Source: Atopsyche davidsoni (Eukaryota > Arthropoda > Insecta > Trichoptera > Hydrobiosidae). Taken from it: 64,000 nt of DNA. Of the stretch, positions 12,836 through 24,230 are shown in pieces. Location of the stretch: the NCBI GenBank assembly GCA_022113835.1, contig JAILWY010000019.1:4240001-4304000 (forward strand), given 5' to 3'. Positions within the stretch are counted from its first letter, which is position 1. Each line of letters begins with the position of its first letter. The notes below the pieces were generated by a model. That model did no database searches. It worked only from the letters and a program-made list of their open reading frames with translations, and was not told where the DNA came from. The position numbers and the translations under genes were made by a program.

Positions 12836-14039
12836 GCCTTTCGTGCCAGTCTAAATGATTTCTCTCACAAAAGCAAAGACGACACCGGAATCTCAAGTGT
12901 TGGTAAAAAAAAAAAAAAAAGAAAAGAGACGAACACAAAGAGGTTTGCGTAACATAAATAAATAAAAAAATTTACTCTGGGATGATATCCTTTTAGATGT
13001 AATCCTATTCGGGTGTGATCTGCAGCCCACAAGGAAATCATATGAATATCTTAGTTGACGCCAACTGCCTATTGTATTCAAACATTTTTTGCATTTACTT
13101 ACAAGTTACTTACAAGTGTCAGTATTTTTAGTATTCATTCATTTTCTTCATTAAAAAACTTATCCAATTTGTTCGTGTCCAATGTTCGTGATCATATGAT
13201 CATTTGAATGAAAACCTGTTTGTTTCAAATACGATTGACTAACATTTTACATTAAACACATTTAAGTTGACTGTGTGTCGATTGTTGTTTATATTAAATA
13301 TTTGAAGAGCTATAAAATACATAGTAAAACATTGCACATTGTAATCGGCTTAGCGAAATTCGACAGAGCCGACAAGGGTTGCAATACTGCGCCTGTTTCA
13401 CACTGAATCGATAGGCCACTTAACTGTCACGATTAAAACCAAAAATTGCACCGAGGTGCATTCGACCGAAAAGCTTTAATCGGCCGACACAGATGGCTCC
13501 TGTCTAGATAATGCAAGCCGTGTAATTGCGTAGTTTTTTGCACGTTCTCGTAATTGAGGGATTTAGGTCGACGATACTCCATTGTGCTGTAAAACGCTGC
13601 GGAGGTACGCAATTGCATTGAATTCGTTGGATAGACACAGATTTATTCCCTATTGCAGTTGATTTGGTCGCAATAATTAATTCCACGAGAAAAAGGGTTT
13701 TAAGATAAAATTAATATTATTGTTATTTTGAAAATATATAAGTAAAAATTTATTATGAACATAAAAGGTATATTTGTTATTCTGTAAATGCTTAAAAATT
13801 AAAACAGAAATTATATTATTACACCGATAGCAAAAGTTCTTTATAACGCAAGAATGCCAAGTAATGCTTATTTAAAGGGCAGATGAAACTCCATCCCGTC
13901 TCCGGCGCGCACCGCAACAAGAGCCACGACAAGCAATAAACTATCATATTGGAATAAGCTTATGAACCCCGGGTATATTGCTTTAGCAAGAGTACATTTC
14001 AACTCAAAGTACAACGAGCGCAATAGTTTAAAATGTATT
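12836..14039. other. Gene-free stretch
   Basis: Contains a poly-A run (12905-12920) and a moderately GC block at about 13430-13640 with several overlapping short minus-strand frames, none recognisable. No RNA gene or transposon end was seen. Confidence 0.5.
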
Positions 14040-14192
14040 TTTTGGTCAGTAAATATGTATATACATAATATTTGTATTTGAATTTATATATGTATAATAA
14101 ATAAATATATATGTATAAATAAATATACATATATAAATGTATATTATTATATTTTATAAATATATATATATTTACATTTAAATATTTATATT

Positions 14193-14262
<70 letters not shown>

Positions 14263-14295
14263 GATATTTATATATATATATATATATTTATATAA
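14040..14295. repeat. AT-rich microsatellite region with (TA)n
   Basis: An almost pure A/T stretch with TATATG and TATTTA variants surrounds an uninterrupted (TA)n of about 64 bp at 14196-14259. A 115-codon frame over it encodes only Tyr/Ile runs and is an artefact of the repeat. Confidence 0.9.
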
Positions 14296-15617
14296 ATAAC
14301 ATAGTATATATTGACGCCCTACGTAATATAGGCTGTCAAACTGCACGACAGTGAGCAGTGTTACCCGTTACGTCTAAATTAATACTGGCTATATTAACAA
14401 AGGAGGGGGGATTATTATTTATAGTGGCAACCTCGGGGCACAGCCACGGCTTCTAGTGGAGAAGCTTTATTAAAATTTTAATATCTGCAAGACTTCAGTT
14501 TGCTCAGCGATATGGACACAGGGCAACTTGGTATTTTATACTTAAACGAAAATTTAATAGTTGCAAGTAAAAAAAAAACATATTTTCTTATGGAATTAAT
14601 AAGTCTGTGTTGAATTAAGTAAATATGTTTCAATACTTTATGCAAAAATGATTTTTTAAAGCTTTTTGATCAAAGTTATATTAAAAAAGATAAAGATAAA
14701 AAAAATCTTTTTAACAAATAGTAAATATGGCATTTTTGAGAAATAATATTTGTGGATACGAACTCTATTTGTACACATTTTCAAATAATATCATAAGTTG
14801 AAACATTGAACGCGGAAAACAATTTTCCAGTTCGCGAAAATAATTAACCTGCTAGTTATTTTTTACAAAGTTTGTGATTGGAAAACCGTTGGTCTCATTT
14901 CCTATCAATCTTCTCGCAGAGTTGCAGTTTTTCTGCATGTGCAATTAATGAATACAAAAATAATTGTTTCAATTAACGTTGCAATACGCATGGCGGCGGC
15001 GGCTGTTACGAAACACCGAACTTTTAACAGGCAACTGCAATTGCACGACATTATTGAATAAAAGTGTACTCAGACCATTGCAGTGGTTTGTAACCAAAAT
15101 AAATACATTTACGCGTACCTTTAGCATGACACGGGGTCATACTAAAAAAGAATGATTAATATTGTACCTATTAACCCCGTAAGTTCAAATACACGTGGAT
15201 AGGTATAAACTTTTTATTTATTTACATTTGGTCGATTGAAAAAACGTGCGGTGGCGTATTAGCATTTCTAAAAGGTTAACCGATTACGTAATGGCGCTCC
15301 GACAGCCGGTGGCGCAGGGCCGGCCAACCGCGCCGAGGGCCGGTCGATAGTCCCGAATAATGTAACGCGGCCGACGAGCTTCCACCAGAATAACTAGGCA
15401 GTGTCCTGCTATACTTATAACCAATAAACAACCTGGTGGGATAATTGAGCACGGCGCGCTGTACGATTTTTCGATCAATCATGTTATTAATGATTAGTTG
15501 ATAATTTGTGGACTGGTCAAAACACTGACAGTTTTTAAACACGCGGACCCAAATTCCAAGATAGTATAACAACCAAAAAAATATATATATAATGTAATAA
15601 AATAGATAGCTAATATA

Positions 15618-15622
<5 letters not shown>
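14296..15622. other. Gene-free stretch with a CpG-rich block
   Basis: The block at about 15285-15400 is CpG-rich (CGGCC and GCGCC motifs). Two overlapping minus-strand frames of 64 and 98 codons cover it, without recognisable domains. Nothing else was identified. Confidence 0.5.

Positions 15623-15705
<83 letters not shown>
15623..15705. repeat. (AT)n microsatellite
   Basis: An uninterrupted AT dinucleotide repeat of about 83 bp. It can extrude a cruciform and is likely polymorphic. Confidence 0.95.
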
Positions 15706-15710
<5 letters not shown>

Positions 15711-16824
15711 AATACAAAATATAGGGTAAAAACCCTTTTCGGTAGGTGTAAAAAAACTTAATTTAAACCTTTGGCGAAGCGAGTCGGTTGTTGGACAGCC
15801 ACGTAAAAGGATCGATATCTCATGCCTTTGGCGAATCTGATATTGGGAGAGAAAAAGGCTGAGCACCCGCGAACCCGGCCGCGCACTCAATTCCACAAAA
15901 ACAACGTATAATAAGTAATATCCTGACACGGCATCGAGCTACAGGTCCGCTCGCGCTACATGTATATTTTGATTAAAAGAAAATAAGAAACCTATAACAG
16001 TGGCATTGCCCCTTAATAATAAACGTTAACATTTAAAAAAATAAAAATGGTTATGACATGAAATGTTGGCCGATAGGAACGTTATGAGCAGAATCGCTTG
16101 CTACCACAGCAGTAAATTTCAAGATGGCTCTCTTTATCCAGTTATCCCTTTCACCCAGCCGTAATCACCATTTCCGAGCGAATAAACCTTTGATGTTTTA
16201 TCAGTGAGGAAGTCGACCATGGTTATAATAGACTGAAACAAAACAATATAGAGACTGTGTCTGATAATAAAAAAATACCGCAAAACTTATTTTTAGGGCA
16301 GCTTATTGAAAGCACAATTCCAAAATCAGGAGAATATAATTGAATTGATGATACATAACGAGCCGCTGATCGATAACATGTTAGCGACAAAGGCCCGGTA
16401 GAGTTTCCCGAGAACACTACCGGCTTACTGCAAACACAAGTTGCTTGGAAAGAAGCGAACGAGGCCGTGAATAAGTAATGCGGGGTGAGCTGTTACGATT
16501 ATATTATGATTGGATCAATACACCAAAGCAAATAATAACCGAGTACAGGTGTACTTGACGGCAAAATGTTTGGAGGAACAGGCGGGAATTACAACGGCAA
16601 AAAGGAAATAATACCGACCATCTCGAGTGAAGAGATATGATATTTCTTCAAAACTACTTTCATCTCTATTCTTATGACAAATGAAGACATCAACCGGAAA
16701 TATATTTAAATAGAAAACTGTTTGTTTTGTGTTATTTTCCTGTCCATTCAGTTTTCGCATAAATAAATCAACTGTTTCGACATGCGTTTCGTTTAGGCTG
16801 GGACAAGGTTTTTTTAAATTAATA
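15706..16824. other. Gene-free stretch
   Basis: Short minus-strand frames of 60 to 81 codons show no motif, signal peptide or membrane pattern that I trust. No other structure was seen. Confidence 0.5.
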
Positions 16825-16912
16825 TTTCAAATAATATACTTTTGTGATTTTTCCATATATTTAATTTTATTAGTGATCGGTATCGCCTACCATTCATGTT
16901 GGCATTATCAAA
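16825..16912 (+). repeat. Diverged copy of the 12411-12515 repeat
   Basis: Shares TTTCAAATAATAT, GTGATTTTTCC and a GTGATCGGTATCGCCTACC to GGCATTATCAAA core with 12411-12515 in the same order and orientation, with substitutions and a short deletion. The downstream part present at 12521-12578 is absent here. Confidence 0.7.
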
Positions 16913-19900
16913 TAAAGTTAACTTTTTATTATCAGTAACAGGACGAATTGAAAAATTTAGTAATTGACCCAACATTTGGCCTTTTTATTGCTTCGGCCCA
17001 CTTAAAATTTACGGCAAGAGCGCAGTGGAGAACCCTAAATCTGACGACCACAAAGAGAATATGTTTTCCTAAGATAAATAGACGCAACATGATATTTTTA
17101 TCGCCAGCACACTTATCATGTACGCTACCACCTAAGCCACACAACCTGCGCGCAGGATCAGGGGATAACCACACACTATGTTACAACCATAGCCATAAGA
17201 ACTTTTGTAAATTTACCAAATGAAAAATAAAGAATCATGAAATTCAATTTAATTTTTATTAACATTATAAAATGGATGGTAAATGAGTTTTATTATTTTA
17301 TTTATACTATACTCAGAGTTTTTGGCATACCCATTACACCATAAACTAGGAAATTTAGATGATGTGTATAAATATAATTAATTGAAACATTCTTCAAACA
17401 TTTACACATATTCTTAATTATTCAAAACATAGACTTTATTGTATGAGGCCATGAAGAGTAAACCTATATAAAACACATAATTTATATGGACATAGCGTGT
17501 GTACAGTATTTTTATTCAAATAAAAAATCTTCCAACGCATATCATCCTTTAGTCGTTCGGGTGCAGTAAATTTTCAATTCCGGGTACCATCGGTGGCAAC
17601 AACTTACTCCAGACCGTCCCCTCACATATCACATTAGGGCGGTTTCTCATAGTTGTAAGTTTATGGTGGAAAGAAAAGCCTTATAAAAGTAGTAATGAAG
17701 ATGAAATGCTATTCATCTTTGATGGTTCGCATGTGCTGAAGTGAAAAATATGTAGAACAGGACCAGTTTTTACATGAATAAATAGTCGTGAAGTCAAGTT
17801 GGCCTGTGTAATTTATAAAAATGTTTTGGAGATTGCCTGCTTGGAGAGTGCGATAAGTTTAATAATAATATTTAAAAAAAAAAGAATACATATCTGCCGT
17901 AAACGTAGATTTTACTCTCTAAATCTTAAAATCAAGGGCTACTTGAAGAAATTTGCGAGAAAATATAATAATACAAAGCAGAGAGTAGCTCGGCCAGAGA
18001 CGTATCTTAGGTGAGATGGATGAAGTTAGAGCGCCAGAGACGGAGGTGGCTCGTACCGGGGAAAAGCATTGTCTACAAAATAAAATCCAATAAGATAAAA
18101 AAAAACACTATTAAACATTTCGCTGGACAAGTGACATAAATAATGAACACTTTTAAACATGGCGACTATAAATACATATTATATTCGTCATAAAAAAAGT
18201 ATTTTTCACTACAGCACACCTTAGTGCAATTGGCTTGTATGTCATTACTCTTTACTACTGAAATATGAATAGAAAAAAAATGTATCAAACTCTATATCGA
18301 TAGGGCACCTACGTGTTGCTTTAAATTTGTGTTTTTTGTTTACGTTATACAGAACCACATTCACGCCGAGTTCAAAGAAAACATTTTTAACCAGAACAAA
18401 CGTATTTGAAGTTTACTGAATCATCCGAAATCGTTACAAAGTTCAGACTGGTGTTTCGCTTGAACAGGATTTGTGCCTTTGTTACCTTTTAGCACCTTTA
18501 CAAATAACCCCAGGGCTCGAGCTGGAAGCCTGCTTTCAATAACAGTTTATGTACGTTTTCTGTTAAAATATTTGATTTTTCTTGACATCGACTTCATATT
18601 ATATTCCCAGCGATAATATTACATTTTTACAGGTTTTCTAATAAGCCCCTTAACTTAATAACCCAGTCGTTGGCCGTAATTTCCTTTTCACAAGTTTATT
18701 AGACGTTCACTTATAAGCTACAAACAACATCCGCTATTAGAGACGGGGAGCCCAAATTATTCCGTATTCATTACATAATGGGGGTAGAATTCTCAAAGGC
18801 TGTTGCTTGTGGAATTTATCGATCAATCCAAAACTATAATATTAATATTGGAATATATTTCGAGGCAAAACTTTTCTTCACGCAATGAGCGTTTTCGTCA
18901 CATTGAATTTAGGTAAGAAATAACTCAGTTATTTAATCAATACTAGAACAGATAATAAACTTATACTTAGCTTAGCATAGATGAGTGGTTAATGTGGTTA
19001 TTTAATGCAGCGACTTACCTGGAAAAAAGAAAAGAAATATTTATATTTGTAATTTTTAAGGTGGAATTTTTAAAGGGGAAGAGGTTATACATTAATAATG
19101 TACTAAAAGGTAATTACCCTTAAAATGAATCAGCTAAGCGTTAAAACCATTAAGCGGCGAGTCTTCTAGCAGTCGTGCATAACAAAAACCAAGAGTACAA
19201 TGTGACCCCTTGACCTCCGGCAAAGTTATCGCACAGACGTCTCGGCGTCCGAATCACAACAGCCATCCATTCAGATATCCATCGCTCGCAACCCTTCTGG
19301 TAACAGGGGTGGGTCAACGCGGGAACCTTCTACTCTTTATTACCCAACCACTTTATAAAGCATCTAAATAAATAAAATTTGTCATTGGAAATAAATTTAA
19401 AAGGTATTATTATTTACAAACAAATCAAACCCACAGTTCATTTAAAGTGAAATGCGAGAGTTGTAAATAATAACCAATTCGAGACTTTTTTCTGTCTTAA
19501 ATAGTTTTATATACTATAAACGCAAGTATAATTTAACGTTTCATTACATATTAAAGTATAAACATGCTTCTTCGATAATAATAAAGCAAGAAAAACCAAT
19601 AAATTGAGAACCGAATGTTTTCCCGATAAGGCGGCCGCTCCACGCAGTTACCCCAAATTCTTCTACCGCCGCGGGGTTGATCATTGTTTACCCATAGGAC
19701 ATGGGGAAGGAAGGGACGTCAGGTTATTTCGGGTTGTAGTTTGAATAAGGGTACGGACTGTCTACAATCTTTTTAGGCTTACTCACTATATAGAGAAATT
19801 TTACAGTATGAAATAAAGACTCCTACAATCAGATACAAAATTAAACTAGATTTTTTAAATATTCGAAATTTTGTGTAGTTTATGTAGCCTAGTTTTGAAC

Positions 19901-20017
19901 AAAACGTTGCAGGCTTTAAAACATTTTTAAACATACTAATTTAATTTTTTTTCATTCAAATTAACGCTGGAATGGATTATTATATGAACGGTATAGTAAT
20001 TATGATATTTATATATT
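16913..20017. other. Gene-free stretch
   Basis: No recognisable coding sequence. A direct-repeat nuclear-receptor-like motif lies at 19203-19216 (separate entry). CpG-rich patches occur near 19200-19320 and 19625-19680. The rest is AT-rich. Confidence 0.5.
19203..19216 (-). promoter_or_regulatory. DR2 nuclear-receptor-like motif
   Basis: On the minus strand the sequence reads AGGTCA AG GGGTCA: two hexamer half-sites in direct repeat with a 2-bp spacer. DR2 elements with an AGGTCA core are bound by the Rev-erb/E75 class and by some RXR/USP heterodimers. A 14-bp match can occur by chance in 64 kb, so this is only a candidate. Confidence 0.3.
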
Positions 20018-20250
20018 ACTAGCGGATACCCGGCGCGTTCTACTGCGCTAAATAAATAAATAGAATACTTTTTTTATTTGTTATGTAGGTATGTAAACAT
20101 AGTCTTTTCGGCGTTCCAACTCTTAACGCAACATAACAGGAATTTTGCGAAAAAAGGAATTTTCTATCTTCCAACCAGCAATACTTAGCGATTGGCCGTG
20201 AGCCTTGTTGATAGTTATCAAGTTGATAGTTAAAAAGTTGGTTCACCATA
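20018..20250 (-). mobile_element. Helitron 3' end with helicase remnant, minus strand
   Basis: The plus strand reads ACTAGCGGATACCCGGCGCG from 20018. Read on the minus strand, this is a Helitron 3' terminus: a short GC hairpin (GCGC...GCGC around CAGTAGAAC-like sequence), about 10 nt, then CTAG (20019-20022) followed by a T at the insertion site. Just inside it, on the same strand, lies the C-terminus of a Pif1-type Helitron helicase. The 5' end of this element cannot be located; sequence changes to an opposite-facing element at about 20250-20266. Known Helitrons insert between A and T and end in CTRR, which fits. Confidence 0.8.
20040..20249 (-). pseudogene. Helitron helicase C-terminal fragment
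   Basis: The minus-strand frame contains YQQGSRP, then FLFSQNSCYVALRVGTPKR and LCLHTYITNKKSI before the stop. Helitron RepHel proteins end with a Pif1-like helicase whose last motifs are an (A)QGQS segment, a S-x-GQLYVA-x-SRVG segment and then K-x-L-x-x-x-T. The order and spacing agree. Several key residues have decayed: QGQS is QGSR and the GQLYVA segment reads NSCYVA. There is no credible start codon, and the Walker A and Rep parts are absent. It is a dead fragment belonging to the 3' end at 20018. Confidence 0.8.
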
Positions 20251-20496
20251 GATGCTCATTCACAACTTAAATCCACTTAAATTGTGCACCGGAACAAAAC
20301 TTGCCGTTAAAAGACAATCGCCACGTAGTAAAAATCTTTGTTTACACACCTACCGAAAAAACTCAATACATATATTGTTTATCCGCTAGCATTAAGATAA
20401 AAAAGTTAATAAAAAACAAAATTTCCTTTTTTCGAACAAAAAAAATAAATGTATTTATTTTTTTAGCGTAGTAGAACACGCCGGGTATCCGCTAGT
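20251..20496 (+). mobile_element. Helitron 3' end, plus strand, facing outward
   Basis: The right edge reads TTTAGCGTAGTAGAACACG then CCGGGTATCCGCTAGT. The hairpin is GCGT/ACGC with an 8-base loop, followed by CCGGGTATCCG and then CTAG at 20492-20495, with T at 20496. It is the inverted partner of 20018-20052 (about 35 bp, few mismatches). Together the two ends look like a terminal inverted repeat around 20018-20496, but the helicase scraps inside show that they are two Helitron 3' ends back to back. The internal deletion of this copy differs from that of its partner. Confidence 0.75.
20267..20389 (+). pseudogene. Helitron helicase fragment with internal deletion
   Basis: The plus-strand frame reads LNPLKLCTGTKLAVKRQSPR and then SKNLCLHTYRKNS before TAG at 20387-20389. 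The first part matches the LK-x-CNGTRL-x-VK motif of Helitron Pif1 helicases. The second matches the KNL-x-x-x-T segment that follows SRVG near the protein's C-terminus. In intact proteins these are separated by many residues including the PFKR, QGQS and SRVG motifs, so the coding sequence between them is deleted with the frame kept open. No start codon; non-functional. Confidence 0.7.
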
Positions 20497-21502
20497 AATT
20501 AATAATCGGAACTAAATAAAAATATATTTATGCTAAAAAGTATTTCTCAAATTTGAATTATTTATAAGGTTTCTCAAATCTCAAGACAGCTCCCCCAATC
20601 ATCAAATTCAAGATCATAATTGTAAAATTAAAAGGGCGCAATGGAAATAAGACAGATCGAAAGTGCGGCACTTTGAAGAAATCTTTGGTATGCAGTTCAG
20701 CTAATGCATTGGATTTATTAGTGTTTATGCTTTTTATTACTAAAGTATATAAACGACAACTTTCCCCCTTCACAAAAAGCTAAACACTCTTTGAATGTCA
20801 AAAGTATTTGCATTTGCACAAAGTATTTTACAATGTTAAATAAAAATATCCTAAGCCCATCCACCAAATATTGATTAGGGAAAAACTTTGGTTTTAGCGA
20901 CAAAGATACAAAAGATTCGTGTGCTTTTCCCAATCCAGTAATTGAAGTTATTGCAATATCCGTTCTTGTTTTTGTAGGAATCTTATAGAAACAACAAAAA
21001 AGAATTATCTCAAGTTTCTACCGTCTTTTCAAAAATACAATTATGTAAAATAATGAAAATGAATGAACAGCAAACTTTATTTTGAATTTTTATTCTTTCC
21101 TGGCTAGGAAAAAAATAAATAATCATACGAAGATATTTAGAAGACGATCAATCGTCAATTTTCGTTACTTAATTACATATAGCTTAAATATTCAGGCGGA
21201 ATTCTGGAACGAATCCAACTCATTGCAGTTAAGTATAAAATTTAATAAAGCGAAATAATCAATTTATATTTATATAATTTATTAATTAAATGGAATTATA
21301 AGGGATCTTCCCAATGTAATTTTTTTGTTGTTCGATACAAAATGATAATATATGATGAATAAAATGATAATATTTCGAAGGTACACTCCACTACAAATGT
21401 ATATTGATAATTGTATTTAATGTATTAGCAACTAATAGTTAGTGATTGTTAATATAATTCAAAGAATTATGTACAAATCCCACAATGATCACATTCCGCT
21501 TA
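20497..21502. other. Gene-free AT-rich stretch
   Basis: Two 71-codon minus-strand frames (20558-20773 and 20718-20933) are without motif. No transposon ends were seen apart from the bounding Helitrons. Confidence 0.5.
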
Positions 21503-21662
21503 TCTACTATAATAATATCCATTGTGTGTGTGTGTGTGTGTATGTTTCATGGTACAAAACGAAAGCTTACGAAAGATTCATCTTATTGTCAGCCAAACAC
21601 ATGTTCAAACACTATTGCATCGTTCATCAAATCCGTCATTCTTTAACGGGCTACATTTCTAG
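21503..21662 (+). mobile_element. Mini-Helitron, 160 bp
   Basis: Begins TCTACTATAATAATATCCAT followed by a (TG)n run, and ends CTAG (21659-21662). It is flanked by A (21502) and T (21663), the A/T target expected of Helitrons. The last 16 bases before CTAG (GGGCTACATTT) and the upstream CCGTCATTCTTTAACGGG hairpin match the ends of the two larger copies at 47202-48349 and 48364-49420. The interior is only about 100 bp, with no coding sequence. It is a non-autonomous deletion derivative of the same family. Confidence 0.85.
21530..21541 (+). repeat. (TG)n run near the Helitron 5' end
   Basis: A short TG dinucleotide repeat continuing from about 21523 lies just inside the 5' end. The same position holds a shorter (TG)n in the larger copies, so it is part of the family sequence, expanded here. 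Confidence 0.8.
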
Positions 21663-22576
21663 TCATGATATAAAAAGCATAACAGCTGTTGAATTATGAC
21701 ATATTAAAAAACGATCAATATTTTCTATTGCTATAACATCGATCTTATGCAAGAGACGCATTTCAAAACTATTTCATGAAAATATGCAATAACAATAACC
21801 TACCTGAGTTTAAAATAATTGTGTGTGCATTGACACAAATTGATAGTCTATACTTTTTTCTCTGTACAAATATCATAGAAAATATTCAATATATATATTG
21901 ACCACGACCAAAAGCTTCCATCTTTACATATATTCTCTTTTATCTCCTTTTACCTCGAACTAATTTTTATATCACTGTATGTCCATAAGCTCGCAATCTT
22001 AGTTCAGTAGCATGTGTCTGTAGATAAGTACTTCAAAGCTCTTCGATTTTAGCGCGTCTGCCTGGATCCGAACTCACTTCAAATGCTACGGACCTCGCTG
22101 ATTGATTGTCTCAAGGATAATATTTGATATTGAAGAATTCATCAAAGATCCTAGCCAGACCTTATTATTTATCGAGCCTTGTTGCTGTTCTCTAGTCTGC
22201 GTTCCATTTTCAATAAGTCTAGACATTAAATTCGATATTTTTATACTTTATAATCTATTGAGTTCGTTGACTGCGAAATGTGTACTGAATTAATATACAG
22301 ATATTATTTGCAAATGAGTCTGCTATAAGATTATGTAAACATTTAGGTTGGAACGCATGGGGAACACTATAATTCAAGGTATTTTTAAAATAAAATTAAT
22401 AAATGTACCTTATTTATAAATTGAATAACATAATACAAGTTAGATAAAACATATATACAGTACCATATATATAAAATCATGCGTTAGATTATCACTAAAA
22501 CAAGAACAAGAGAAAATTTTGACTGAACAGTACTCATTGCAGCCAGGTCGCACATTCATCTTTGGTGTTGTACCTA
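21663..22576. other. Gene-free stretch
   Basis: One plus-strand frame of 63 codons (22102-22293) and AT-rich sequence; nothing recognised. Confidence 0.5.
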
Positions 22577-22640
22577 AGCGATAGAAAGTTACTGAGAGAG
22601 TAACTCTGATAACTGAGGTGGAAATAAATGCAGTAAATAT
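22577..22640 (+). repeat. Dispersed repeat copy (shared with 9462-9515)
   Basis: Contains GCGATAGAAAGTTACTGAG, then AGTAACTCTGATAACTGAGG and TGGAAATAAATGCAG. It matches 9462-9515 in order and orientation with an extra dozen bases in the middle. It contains the imperfect inverted repeat AGTTACT/AGTAACT. Family unknown. Confidence 0.6.
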
Positions 22641-23989
22641 CCATTTATGTATGAATGATTTAATTTTTCGATTTATTACCACTTTTTCCGTCATCGGACA
22701 CACTGTGCGTTCCTACTGGAATACATCAACATCGGATTCAGATCAGTTTAGTTTCTAAGAACGTGTTTCACTGACGGCGTCTCAATATTTTTAAAAGATA
22801 GAGTATATCTCTCATATGCAACCCGGCATAACTCTCATAGCAACAGAAACACGGCTCGATAAATAGAGGTATGAGAACACGGCGCAAATAAATCGAATCT
22901 GGCGGGAAAGCCGCGAGCGAGCTTGCACGCACGCGACCACACCGGTCTATTTGAGCCGGTGCATTTCTCTGTCGCATTCCTTCCGAGAGATCCTCGCGTC
23001 ATTTGCGCCGCGTTAGTGACGATCCGCCAGGCGAGAGTATGTGAATGTACTAATGCCCTAAGAGAAGAGAAACGGTACTGCAATAGACAATTTAAAATTT
23101 TCTAAAATACAATTTTATCATTTTTTTTGCATTAGGAAACTAGACCTCTAAATATTACTATACAAATTAAATGGATGGGGATATTGCTCTAATTCGAAAA
23201 TTTGACACAAAATCACAAGTATCCATTTTTACTCATGTTAATGTAATATTTTTTACATGTCAATGTAATGTGTTTTTCGCTAGGATAAAAGTAAATAAAA
23301 TAAAAATTCTTAAATACTAAAATAAAATACTAATGGGAAAAAAGTTGAAATATAAGTGTCCACACTAACACCTTCATGTAAGCCACAGAAGTAGTTCAGA
23401 GATACGGAAATAAGTACAATCTGATGGACCCAACCTAATGAGTTATTATTTACAACCGGCCAAATTACATTTAATGCAGTGTGCAAAGAAAATTGTTAAC
23501 AATATTATCAAAATAACGAAAACATCCAGTGTTTTTCACCTTCAAAGGGTAAAACTTAACTTAACACTCCTAGCCATTGCGTACTATAAATTAAATCAGT
23601 ACTGTGTAAATAATTATTTAATTAACCTGGGTTTATGGTTAAATAATTAGTTATTACATATTTTCAAACATCTTCTAAAGCAATACGAGTTTAACATGCG
23701 TATTATTGAAAACAGAAAATAATTAATGAGAAACTGCTCGCAGTGCATTAAATCATACGATGCATTTGTTGCAAGACGAGACCGCACGGCGCCGTCAATC
23801 ATAAACCATAAGTAAATAGAAACAAAAATACGCTTGGCTACCAGTGTATAATTATGGCGTAGTGCCTCTCTTGGCATGCAAAGCTCTAAGCAGAGGCTAC
23901 ATTAATAGCGCATGCTTGCGATAGAATAATTTTTGTAAAATGACAATCATAAATCCAAGCGCGTGGGATTCCTCGAAGCAGCGTGTATT

Positions 23990-24230
23990 GATTTAGTATC
24001 GTGGTTTATATCTGATCTTAACCTTTCTGGCGTATTGTCGGCGGGCGTCCATCGCGACGCGGATCCGACAGCGATAGAGCTCTCACTTGGCAGGCCCGGC
24101 CGATAAATCTGGCGGCTGAGACGGACGCGGAGACGAGGCGTCCCTTTATGATTTAGTCCGGACAGTTGGCGCCTCACTCGGTCTATTGTCAGCCGTGGCG
24201 GAGAAGCATTCCACGGCGACGTATTTAGAA
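23990..24230. other. CpG-rich block, possible regulatory element
   Basis: About 240 bp rich in CG dinucleotides between AT-rich flanks. A minus-strand frame stays open across it for 96 codons, but no motif, start context or splice pattern makes it convincing. It could be an exon of an unrecognised gene or a conserved non-coding element. Confidence 0.25.

Noticed and set aside
13999..14346. 115-codon minus-strand frame
   Set aside because: Tyr/Ile runs from an (AT)n microsatellite.
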